Assembly (NCBI GenBank): GCA_029262055.1
Contig: JAJDAD010000071.1
Coordinates: 62,001-126,000 of the forward strand
Reading direction: 5' to 3'
DNA length: 64,000 bases
Source: Candidatus Zhuqueibacterota bacterium
GTDB lineage: Bacteria > Zhuqueibacterota > Zhuqueibacteria > Oceanimicrobiales > Oceanimicrobiaceae
The notes under the pieces were generated by a model. It searched no databases. It was not told the origin of the DNA and saw only the letters and a list, made by a program, of their open reading frames with translations. Positions 17,870 to 24,810 of this stretch are shown in pieces; position 1 is the first letter of the stretch, and the number at the start of each line of letters is the position of its first letter. Made by a program: the position numbers and the translations under genes.

Positions 17870-19402
17870 ATGAAACGACAGAGCATCAAGAAAATCCTGG
17901 TGGCCAATCGCGGTGAGATCGCAGTGCGTGTGATCCGGGCCTGTCGCGAGATGGGCATAACGGCGGTTGCCGTTTTTTCCGAAGCCGACCGTGCGGCACT
18001 GCACGTGCGCATGGCTGATGAGGCTGTGGCAATCGGTCCCGCTCCTTCCCGTGACAGCTACCTCCGTCAGGAAAAAATCCTCGCGGCAGCACAAGAACTC
18101 AGGTGTGACGCCATTCATCCCGGCTACGGTTTTTTGGCTGAAAACCCGGAGTTTGCGGAAAAAGTGCAGCAGGCGGGGCTCATCTTTATCGGCCCGGATG
18201 CGAGGGCCATGCGGTTGATGGGGGACAAGACTTCAGCGCGGCAGTGTATGCTGGCCGCCGGCATCCCGGTAGTTCCGGGAACAGAAAATGCTCTGGCCGA
18301 TGAAGCTGAAGCCAAGCGTGTCGCCGCGGCAACCGGATATCCGGTGATGCTCAAAGCAGCTGCCGGCGGGGGCGGTAAGGGCATGCGGCTCGTGAAGTCC
18401 GCCAACGAGGTCGCGTCGGCTTTTCGCGCAGCCGTCTCGGAGGCGAAGTCAGCTTTTGGCGACGGCCGGGTCTATATCGAAAAGTACATTGGATCGCCCC
18501 GGCATATCGAGTTCCAGATTCTGGCGGATCACCACGGCCACGTCATCCATCTCGGTGAGCGCGAGTGCTCGATTCAGCGCCGGCACCAGAAGGTGATCGA
18601 AGAGGCGCCTGCGTCGGTTTTGGATGCAGAGCTGCGGCAAACCATGGGTGAGACGGCGGTCAGGGCGGCACAAGCGTGTGACTACCGCAACGCCGGTACC
18701 ATCGAGTTCATGTTTGATAAAAACCGGCAATTCTATTTTCTTGAAATGAACACCCGTCTGCAGGTGGAGCACCCCGTGACCGAAATGATCACCGGACTTG
18801 ACCTGGTGAAGCAGCAGATCAGAATTGCGTCCGGCGAGAAGCTCGCACTAACTCAGGAAGAGGTGCAATTTCGCGGGCATGCAGTGGAGTGCAGGATTTA
18901 TGCAGAGGATCCCGCAAACAACTTTCTACCGTCAACTGGGACGCTCAGTTTTCTTTCGCCCGCCGCAGGTCCGGGCGTACGTGACGATAGCGGCTTCCTC
19001 ACCGGGAATGAGATTTCCATTTACTACGATCCTTTAATCTCAAAGTTGGTAACCTGGGGTAGCGACCGGGAAGAGGCGATTGTGCGCATGCGACGGGCCC
19101 TGTCCGAGTACCGCGTGCACGGTGTTGCCACATCGATTCCTTTTTGCGAAATAGTGATGCGGCACCCACGCTTTCTGGCCGGTGATTTCGATACGCATTT
19201 CATCGACGACGAATTCATGAATGTGGAGAATACCGCTCTGACACCGGAAGGTACGGATAGCAGTGCGGCACGCGTGGCCGCGATTGCCGCTGCGATTTTC
19301 CATCATGCGAAAGGCTCGAAAAGCAAGCCGGGAGCGCAAAAATCGGATTCCGGTGACAAGAGCGCCTGGAAACTCCTGGGCCGGCGGCGTGCCCTGAGGT
19401 AG
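17870..19402 (+). CDS. accC: Biotin carboxylase subunit of an acyl-CoA carboxylase
   Basis: This ATP-grasp biotin carboxylase charges biotin on a carrier protein with bicarbonate. Residues 1-120 form the N-domain (ILVANRGEIAVRVIRACREMG). The ATP-grasp core has the glycine loop KAAAGGGGKGMRLV near 162, HIEFQILADHHG, the catalytic block EEAPASV and the metal/bicarbonate segment FLEMNTRLQVEHPVTE. The 510 residues include about 50 beyond a minimal AccC, ending in a Lys/Ser-rich tail without a biotin-binding MKM motif, so a separate carrier protein is needed and is not in this window. ATG 17870 begins six bases after the STAS stop. With the carboxyltransferase at 15.7 kb it likely forms a propionyl- or acetyl-CoA carboxylase. 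Confidence 0.93.
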   Translation: MKRQSIKKILVANRGEIAVRVIRACREMGITAVAVFSEADRAALHVRMADEAVAIGPAPSRDSYLRQEKILAAAQELRCDAIHPGYGFLAENPEFAEKVQQAGLIFIGPDARAMRLMGDKTSARQCMLAAGIPVVPGTENALADEAEAKRVAAATGYPVMLKAAAGGGGKGMRLVKSANEVASAFRAAVSEAKSAFGDGRVYIEKYIGSPRHIEFQILADHHGHVIHLGERECSIQRRHQKVIEEAPASVLDAELRQTMGETAVRAAQACDYRNAGTIEFMFDKNRQFYFLEMNTRLQVEHPVTEMITGLDLVKQQIRIASGEKLALTQEEVQFRGHAVECRIYAEDPANNFLPSTGTLSFLSPAAGPGVRDDSGFLTGNEISIYYDPLISKLVTWGSDREEAIVRMRRALSEYRVHGVATSIPFCEIVMRHPRFLAGDFDTHFIDDEFMNVENTALTPEGTDSSAARVAAIAAAIFHHAKGSKSKPGAQKSDSGDKSAWKLLGRRRALR

Positions 19403-19420
19403 CCGAAATACTGCTTGTTA

Positions 19421-19450
19421 TTGAGAAATAAAATTCGCATGATGTATGTT
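19421..19450 (+). promoter_or_regulatory. Candidate promoter of the cysteine operon leader
   Basis: TTGAGA (19421-19426) and TATGTT (19445-19450) are separated by 18 bases, a fair sigma70 match. Transcription would start near 19457, about 26 bases before the leader ORF. Nothing else in the gap after accC looks better. Confidence 0.4.
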
Positions 19451-19482
19451 CACTAAGTACTCTTGCTGTTATCAATAGCTAA

Positions 19483-19581
19483 ATGAATCTCGATCAGATG
19501 CTCAAGGATAAATTCAACAACATTTTTCTCATGGCAACCGCATGCGCTTGTTGTTGTCGCTCTATCAGCGGAGAAATGTGA
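19483..19581 (+). CDS. Cys-rich leader peptide of the cysteine operon attenuator
   Basis: This 32-codon ORF begins ATG AAT CTC and ends TGA at 19579-19581. Codons 21-26 read Cys-Ala-Cys-Cys-Cys-Arg (TGC GCT TGT TGT TGT CGC), four cysteine codons in five positions, just before the end. It lies between a candidate promoter and an intrinsic terminator, immediately before a cysteine synthase gene. That is the layout of ribosome-mediated attenuation leaders, where starvation for the encoded amino acid stalls the ribosome. Start is uncertain: in-frame ATGs at 19483, 19498 and 19531 all lack a strong ribosome site, and the shortest version has 16 residues. The peptide itself probably has no other function. 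Confidence 0.7.
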   Translation: MNLDQMLKDKFNNIFLMATACACCCRSISGEM

Positions 19582-19660
19582 TATGCTTGACCACTAGATA
19601 AACTCTTAGTAAACTTTCAAGCTCATATTTCTCCCGGAATATGAGCTTTTTTGTTTTTTA
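19570..19660 (+). promoter_or_regulatory. Transcription attenuator (antiterminator/terminator pair) before cysteine synthase
   Basis: The terminator has 11 paired bases: AAGCTCATATT (19619-19629) with AATATGAGCTT (19638-19648), an 8-base loop and a T-rich tail to 19660. A competing antiterminator can form: GGAGAA (19570-19575) with TTCTCC (19629-19634), ATAT (19581-19584) with ATAT (19625-19628), and GCTTGA (19585-19590) with TCAAGC (19617-19622). It would use up the whole 5' arm of the terminator. The 5' antiterminator arm overlaps the last leader codons. A ribosome at the leader stop would block it (terminate), while one stalled on the Cys codons would leave it free (read through). Confidence 0.72.
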
Positions 19661-19707
19661 TGCTTTTCTGTTTCAGCAATTGTAACCATTTGAGAGTTGT
19701 GAGTGAA

Positions 19708-20664
19708 ATGATTGTCTCCGACCATACTTTTTGTGACGACGCCGAGAATACCAGAGCGGTGGTTAGCCCAACTGTGTCGCAATGGGTTGGCAACACACCT
19801 TTGCTCGACTTAAGCGGCCTGATAGCTGGCCGAAAGCAGGTCAAGTTACTCGCGAAGGCTGAATGGAATAATCCGGGCGGTTCGGTTAAGGACAGGGCCG
19901 CTTTGAGAATAATACAGGAAGCAGAGTCGGCCGGCCATTTGACGCGCGACAAAATTCTGATAGACGCAAGTTCAGGTAACACGGGAGTTGCGTACGCCAT
20001 GTTCGGCGCGGTCCTGGGGTACAAGGTCAGGATTGTTGTGCCCGAAAATGTCAACCCCAGAATCAAGCAGGTCCTGCAAATCTATGGTGCAGAATTGCTC
20101 TATTCCGACCCTCTGCTGGGTTCGGATGGTGCAATAATTGAAGTCAGACGACGCGTGGCCCAAACCCCTGAGGCTTATTTTTACGCCGATCAGTACAGCA
20201 ACGACGCAAACTGGATGGCGCACTATCACGGGACGGGCAAAGAGATTATCCGGCAAACCAAAGGGGCGGTGACGCACTTCGTAGCCGGGCTGGGGACCGG
20301 CGGAACCTTCACCGGGACCGGAAGGAGACTGAAGAAGTTCAATCCCGATACAAAGCTGACCTCGATCCAACCGGACTCTCCCTTCCATGGTTTGGAAGGT
20401 TTGAAGCACATGAAAAGCGATATTGTACCGGCCATCTACGACCCGGGTTTGGCCGATGAGAACCTGCCCGTTGCCACCGAAGATGCCCAGCAAATGGTGA
20501 AAAAGTTAGCGCGCCGTTATGGCCTGCTCGTGGGACTCTCCAGCGGCGCTGCGTTGGTCGGTGCACTTGAGGTTTGCCGCTCAATCGATTCCGGCTGCAT
20601 CGTGACGATCTTGCCCGATAGTGCGAACAGATACTTCAATCAAGAATTCTGGAATGAGAATTAG
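19708..20664 (+). CDS. cysM: Cysteine synthase, CysM-type (likely uses CysO thiocarboxylate)
   Basis: This PLP-dependent fold II enzyme makes cysteine from an activated serine. From ATG 19708 it has 318 residues. The PLP lysine is K61 in GGSVKDRAA, the substrate loop is SSGNTG (89-94), and the phosphate cup is GLGTGGTFTGTG near 195. By my alignment from memory, the arginine that makes Mycobacterium tuberculosis CysM select O-phosphoserine (R220, in YALRNM) corresponds to K233 in GLEGLKHM, another basic residue. The next two genes encode a Mec-like JAMM protease and a CysO-MoeZ fusion, the partners of the mycobacterial CysM route. GTG 19699 and TTG 19651 are alternative starts; the latter lies inside the terminator tail and is unlikely. 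Confidence 0.9.
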   Translation: MIVSDHTFCDDAENTRAVVSPTVSQWVGNTPLLDLSGLIAGRKQVKLLAKAEWNNPGGSVKDRAALRIIQEAESAGHLTRDKILIDASSGNTGVAYAMFGAVLGYKVRIVVPENVNPRIKQVLQIYGAELLYSDPLLGSDGAIIEVRRRVAQTPEAYFYADQYSNDANWMAHYHGTGKEIIRQTKGAVTHFVAGLGTGGTFTGTGRRLKKFNPDTKLTSIQPDSPFHGLEGLKHMKSDIVPAIYDPGLADENLPVATEDAQQMVKKLARRYGLLVGLSSGAALVGALEVCRSIDSGCIVTILPDSANRYFNQEFWNEN

Positions 20665-20665
20665 G

Positions 20666-21160
20666 ATGGCTCTAAGGATAGATGAGAACCAGAAGAGGTT
20701 AGTCGGGAGTTTTTCGGAAGAAAGCTACCCGGACGAATGCTGCGGCTTCCTTTTGGGTCGCCGGTCAGGTACGGATAAAGAAGTGGTGCTGATCATGCCA
20801 ACAGTAAACGAGCAGGTCCGGACCGAAAAATATCACAGATTCTTGATCTCGCCGGAGGCCTACCTTAAGTGTGAACGGTATGCACAGGAAAACGAGCTGG
20901 ATATTTTGGGGTTTTACCATTCCCATCCTGACGCGCCGGCCTGTCCCTCTGATTTTGACCTTAAACACGCATGGCCCTGGTATTCGTACATTATCGTGTC
21001 CGTCCGTAAAGGCCAGACCAGCAATGTCACTTCCTGGGTTCTTGCTGATGATCGCATGAGTTTTGAGGGAGAGGTGATTGAATCCAATCCATATTCGCCG
21101 GAGGAACAGGATGTTGCATCAAGGCCAGTTGAGAGCCAAGAGGACCGGACTTGGGATTGA
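20666..21160 (+). CDS. JAMM/MPN+ metalloprotease (Mec-like, CysO-cysteine hydrolase)
   Basis: This is a zinc-dependent JAMM protease. The motif GFYHSHPDAPACPSDFD (residues about 77-93) holds the two zinc histidines, the catalytic Ser-x-x-x-x-x-x-x-Ser spacing and the final Asp, and the upstream Glu lies in EECC-type text near residue 24 (YPDECCGFLLGR). In M. tuberculosis the homologue Mec cuts cysteine from the C-terminus of CysO after CysM has added it (family knowledge). Here it stands between cysM and the CysO-MoeZ fusion, one base after the cysM stop, so the same role is likely. An additional job, cutting the fusion after its Gly-Gly, is possible. ATG 20654, overlapping cysM, is the alternative start. 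A 34-residue acidic C-terminal tail follows the domain. Confidence 0.88.
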   Translation: MALRIDENQKRLVGSFSEESYPDECCGFLLGRRSGTDKEVVLIMPTVNEQVRTEKYHRFLISPEAYLKCERYAQENELDILGFYHSHPDAPACPSDFDLKHAWPWYSYIIVSVRKGQTSNVTSWVLADDRMSFEGEVIESNPYSPEEQDVASRPVESQEDRTWD

Positions 21161-21233
21161 AGGCTGACTTACACAACAGGATTGGTTTAAATCGACTTAG
21201 AACCTTAACCGATTGTAAATACAAGGAGTAACG

Positions 21234-22667
21234 ATGGCAGTAAAAATATTGATCCCGACCGCCCTCAGGCAATACACAAACGATCTGGCGAGTATTGAGG
21301 TTGTTGGGGAAACGGTGGGTGATTTGTTCTTGGCTTTCACACGCGAGTTTCCTGAAATAAGAAAACACCTTTTTTTAGAAGACGGGAAGATTCGAAATTT
21401 TGTGAACGTATATGTCAACGATGATGACATCCGGCATCTGCAGAGATCGGCCACGCCCGTGAAAGACAGCGATGTGGTCAGTATTGTGCCGTCCGTTGCC
21501 GGGGGCAGTCAATCGGGCGACGCTGAGCTGTCACCGCAGGAAATCGAGCGCTACAGCCGGCATTTGATCATGCCGGAAGTTGCCGTCTCCGGACAAAAAA
21601 AGCTAAAAGCAGCCAGCGTGCTTTTAGTCGGCGTCGGAGGACTGGGTTCACCGGTGTCCATGTACCTGGCTGCCGCAGGTGTCGGCAGGATCGGCCTGAT
21701 CGATTCTGATGTCGTAGATACTACCAATTTACAGCGACAGGTCCTTTATTCGACTGCGGACGTGGGTCGGCCAAAGCTGCAGGCCGCCATCGACCGGCTC
21801 AATGGCATCAACCCGTTTTTGAAAATCGAAACCTACCAGGAGCGTCTGACATCACAAAACGCCCTGGAGATTGCCGCAAGTTATGATATCATCGTCGATG
21901 GCACGGATAATTTCCCCACGCGCTACCTGGTCAATGATGTCTGCGTTCTGCTGGGGAAGCCAAATGTCTACGGCAGTATCTTCCGTTTCGAAGGGCAGGC
22001 TTCGGTCTTCTACGCAGGAGAAGGGCCGTGTTATCGTTGTCTCTACCCGGAGCCGCCGCCGCCCGGCCTGGTGCCGAGCTGCGCCGAGGGTGGCGTTCTC
22101 GGCATTTTGCCCGGTACTATTGGGATGATCCAGGCGACAGAAGCAGTGAAGTTGATTATAGGGAAGGGAGAGCCGTTGATTGGACGACTGCTTCTGTACG
22201 ACGCGCTGGCCATGACCTACCGTGAGCTGAAACTACGGAAAGATCCGGATTGTCCAATCTGCGGCGAAAAACCGACGGTGACGAGACTTATCGATTATGA
22301 CCACTTTTGCGGCATCGGCACGGCCGCCGATCGTCGCGTGCCCGAGCCCGTTCGGGAGATTTCGGTTATAGAACTCAACAATCGACGCTCAGCAGGCAAA
22401 GAGCTTCATCTTATCGATGTGCGGGAGCCGCATGAGTTTGACATCTGTCGGCTTCCGGACTCACTCCTGATTCCGCTCGGTTCCCTGGAGCAACGCATTG
22501 CGGAACTGGACCGTTCATGGGATATCGTTGTCATGTGCAGATCCGGAATCAGGAGCGCTAAAGCAGTGAAGTTCTTGCGCGAGGCAGGCTTCGAACAGGT
22601 CGAGAATCTCAAGGGTGGGATCCTGGCCTGGGCCGATGAGATAGATTCGTCGCTACCGAAATACTGA
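21234..22667 (+). CDS. CysO-MoeZ fusion: ubiquitin-like sulfur carrier + E1-like adenylyltransferase + rhodanese
   Basis: Three domains are joined in 477 residues. Residues 1-91 form a ThiS/MoaD/CysO-type beta-grasp carrier ending in VAGG (G90-G91). Residues about 97-345 form a ThiF/MoeB adenylyltransferase: nucleotide loop GVGGLG (133-138), zinc cysteines C266/C269 (CYRC) and C340/C343 (CPIC), and likely active cysteine C283. Residues about 372-477 form a rhodanese with active-site C435 in CRSGIR. Together these would adenylate the carrier's C-terminal glycine and load sulfur as a thiocarboxylate for the CysM encoded upstream. The Gly-Gly is internal, so the carrier must be released by proteolysis before it can work. 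AAGGAG precedes the ATG. It probably closes the cysM operon. Confidence 0.92.
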   Translation: MAVKILIPTALRQYTNDLASIEVVGETVGDLFLAFTREFPEIRKHLFLEDGKIRNFVNVYVNDDDIRHLQRSATPVKDSDVVSIVPSVAGGSQSGDAELSPQEIERYSRHLIMPEVAVSGQKKLKAASVLLVGVGGLGSPVSMYLAAAGVGRIGLIDSDVVDTTNLQRQVLYSTADVGRPKLQAAIDRLNGINPFLKIETYQERLTSQNALEIAASYDIIVDGTDNFPTRYLVNDVCVLLGKPNVYGSIFRFEGQASVFYAGEGPCYRCLYPEPPPPGLVPSCAEGGVLGILPGTIGMIQATEAVKLIIGKGEPLIGRLLLYDALAMTYRELKLRKDPDCPICGEKPTVTRLIDYDHFCGIGTAADRRVPEPVREISVIELNNRRSAGKELHLIDVREPHEFDICRLPDSLLIPLGSLEQRIAELDRSWDIVVMCRSGIRSAKAVKFLREAGFEQVENLKGGILAWADEIDSSLPKY

Positions 22668-22700
22668 TCCAATGCCTGTGATCCGACCGACTTTCGGCGC

Positions 22701-22860
22701 CAGGGACCACCCGATTGTCATCTCCGATCTATAGTCTCGGGCGCCAGTTTTCAGGACTTTCAATCTGGCTCTTGACTCCCCTGAAACCATAACCTTGCCC
22801 GCGCCGTTTTCAGCCCAGGGACCACCCGATCTTCTTCAAACCTCCTAGTCCGAGGGCGCC
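22701..22860. repeat. Pair of 45-bp direct repeats in a gene-free gap
   Basis: The 365-base gap before the DUF3179 gene holds two related units, 22701-22745 and 22816-22860, spaced 115 bases. Both begin CAGGGACCACCCGAT and end near TAGTC...GGGCGCC, with diverged middles of equal length. GCGCC followed by (A)GTTTTCAG also occurs twice (22741 and 22801). No ORF or tRNA is visible. It may be a remnant of a small repeat family or a structured RNA. Confidence 0.6.
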
Positions 22861-23032
22861 CCGCCGAGGATCCAGAACACTCAGCCGGAGAGGCGCTAGT
22901 TTCCTGGAGCTTGCAGGCCACCTTGTTCTGCCAGTCGGATGAATCAAAGTTTCGTCATGCTGGCGGAATATGTTTTGGGCAAAATGTGTTCTTCGATGAA
23001 AGTCATCTCTAACCAACCAAAGATAATCGAAT

Positions 23033-24139
23033 ATGCATGCATTAAAGATATGTGGCGCAGCCGGTGCCAGGGCTGTCCTGGTGGTAACTTGTTTTTTTCT
23101 GGTAGGGTGCGGCGGTTCAGGAGAGGATTCTCCAGCCGGTGTGGGTGGTTCTCTGGATGGCGTCCAGGCATGGAATATTCCCGAAAATGAGCTTATCTCG
23201 GGTGGCGTTTCAAGAGACGGCATTCCATCTTTGTTCACGCCCAGAATGAGTTCCATAGACCAGGCGAGTTATCTGCCCGATGATGCCCTGGTTGTCGGCT
23301 TGGTAGTAGCCGGGCAGCCCAGGGCTTATTCGCACTCCGTTCTGGATTGGCATGAAGTCGTGAACGAAGACTCTTTTGTTTTGAGCTATTGCCCGCTCAC
23401 CGGAACGGCCTTTGCGTTCGATAGCATGATTCTAGGTCAATTCGGAGTGTCCGGATTGCTTTACCGCAACAACCTCATCATGTTTGACCGGCGGACGGAC
23501 AGCCATTGGCCGCAGTTGCGGCTCCAGTCGGACCAGGGGTCTTCCAAGAATGCCAAACTGCGCGCACTCCCCACAATTGAAACCACGTGGGCAACCTGGC
23601 AGAGGTTGTATCCTAATACAGTAGTCATGTCTTTCAACACGGGACACAATCGTCCCTACGGCACTCTCGGCGCGGCATATCCGGGCTATAACCGCCTCGA
23701 TTCTGACCCGCTCTTCACACAGAAGGGCCTGGACAATCGCCTGCCATTTAAACAGAGAGTACACGGCATTCTGTTTGGTAGCGGACCTGACGACTATCAA
23801 AGCAAAGTCTACCCGATCAAAGCGACTCAAAGTGCCCGTCTCATAAACGATGTCGTCGCTGGTGAGACCGTATTGGTAGTCGACGTTGGCGAAAGCAACT
23901 TTGTCATCTCCTTCTTGAGAACGGTCAATGACCAGGTCCTGACCTTTGAGCTTGCAGGCAGCCCGACGGACTTTCCCTTTACATTTAGGGATAACGAAAC
24001 CGGTTCGACCTGGAATGTTCTGGGAGAGGCGGTAGCGGGAACGCTGGTGGGTACGGAATTGCAAAGACCCACGTCTATGAATGCCTACTGGTTTGCCTGG
24101 GGGGCATTTTATCCCGGGGCGGAGATTCATTCCGATTAG
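23033..24139 (+). CDS. DUF3179 domain lipoprotein
   Basis: This 368-residue protein starts with a lipoprotein signal peptide, lipobox LVGC with C26, and a Gly/Ser linker (GGSGEDSP). The body matches the DUF3179 family, recognised by RAYSHSVLDWHEVVNE, YCPLTGTAFAFD and the Trp-rich WPQLRLQ segment. The conserved Tyr-Cys-Pro-Leu-Thr-Gly block suggests a catalytic or metal-binding centre, but the family has no assigned function. It should sit on the outer or inner membrane facing the periplasm. The gene appears to be a single unit: 365 bases without genes lie upstream, and 670 bases follow before the susC gene. Confidence 0.85.
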   Translation: MHALKICGAAGARAVLVVTCFFLVGCGGSGEDSPAGVGGSLDGVQAWNIPENELISGGVSRDGIPSLFTPRMSSIDQASYLPDDALVVGLVVAGQPRAYSHSVLDWHEVVNEDSFVLSYCPLTGTAFAFDSMILGQFGVSGLLYRNNLIMFDRRTDSHWPQLRLQSDQGSSKNAKLRALPTIETTWATWQRLYPNTVVMSFNTGHNRPYGTLGAAYPGYNRLDSDPLFTQKGLDNRLPFKQRVHGILFGSGPDDYQSKVYPIKATQSARLINDVVAGETVLVVDVGESNFVISFLRTVNDQVLTFELAGSPTDFPFTFRDNETGSTWNVLGEAVAGTLVGTELQRPTSMNAYWFAWGAFYPGAEIHSD

Positions 24140-24458
24140 ACTGGTTTGTCATCGGTCGTTCCGCAAAGTCTCAGGCTCAGCGGCAATAGCATCTACCAGG
24201 ATCGTCCGGCCAATATGTTGTGAATGGCTTGCGTTACGAATCGATGAGAGTACATCGGTCAGCGGGGACCATCTACCCATTCTGGGGATGTGAACTGGTA
24301 GATTCCGGACGCGACACCAAGAGCATTCCGCAGTTTTAGGTCCGACCTGTACAAACTACCCCGTGCGCTTGCTCGGCCGACGTTTACCTGCGTCCTGTGG
24401 ACGCTCATAAGCTGCACATAAAAAATTAAACAAAAGTTACATTTTTCTTAAAAAGACC

Positions 24459-24487
24459 TTGACAAGCATGTTTCTTTTCCCTAAACT
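24459..24487 (+). promoter_or_regulatory. Sigma70-type promoter of the SusC/SusD unit
   Basis: A perfect TTGACA (24459-24464), a 17-base spacer and TAAACT (24482-24487). Transcription would start near 24494, leaving a 5' untranslated region of about 315 bases before susC. The surrounding AT-rich stretch stands out from the GC-richer flanks. Confidence 0.78.
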
Positions 24488-24496
24488 TAGTCTATT

Positions 24497-24543
24497 CTGG
24501 AAGCCCTTCCAGAGCTATTACCTTATAAACTAAGCAATTGCTT
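24497..24543 (+). other. Hairpin and palindrome at the start of the susC leader RNA
   Basis: Just after the expected transcription start lies a hairpin CTGGAAG/CTTCCAG (24497-24512), then the perfect 12-bp palindrome AAGCAATTGCTT (24532-24543). The first could protect the RNA 5' end; the second could be an operator. I see no gene between 24140 and 24807. Confidence 0.45.
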
Positions 24544-24810
24544 TTCTACATATACTTATTTTTTGTTCGTTTCTGCTACGAGATGTCTGCTAAGGAGTGC
24601 AGAGGTTGCGTGTCTTTGCCTGCTTCAGGGAGAAGTATCTGCATCCGTCGTTGAACCCATTGTTTGCAGCCCTTAGTCTGAGTAAGGGTATCTTTGCGAG
24701 AAAAAGGCTGGCGGGACACGTAGAACTGCGAGCCTGAATCAATACTCCACGATATAGCAATCTACGACGGTCAAATTGCACTACTAGTACTAACATTAAG
24801 GAGGAGCATG

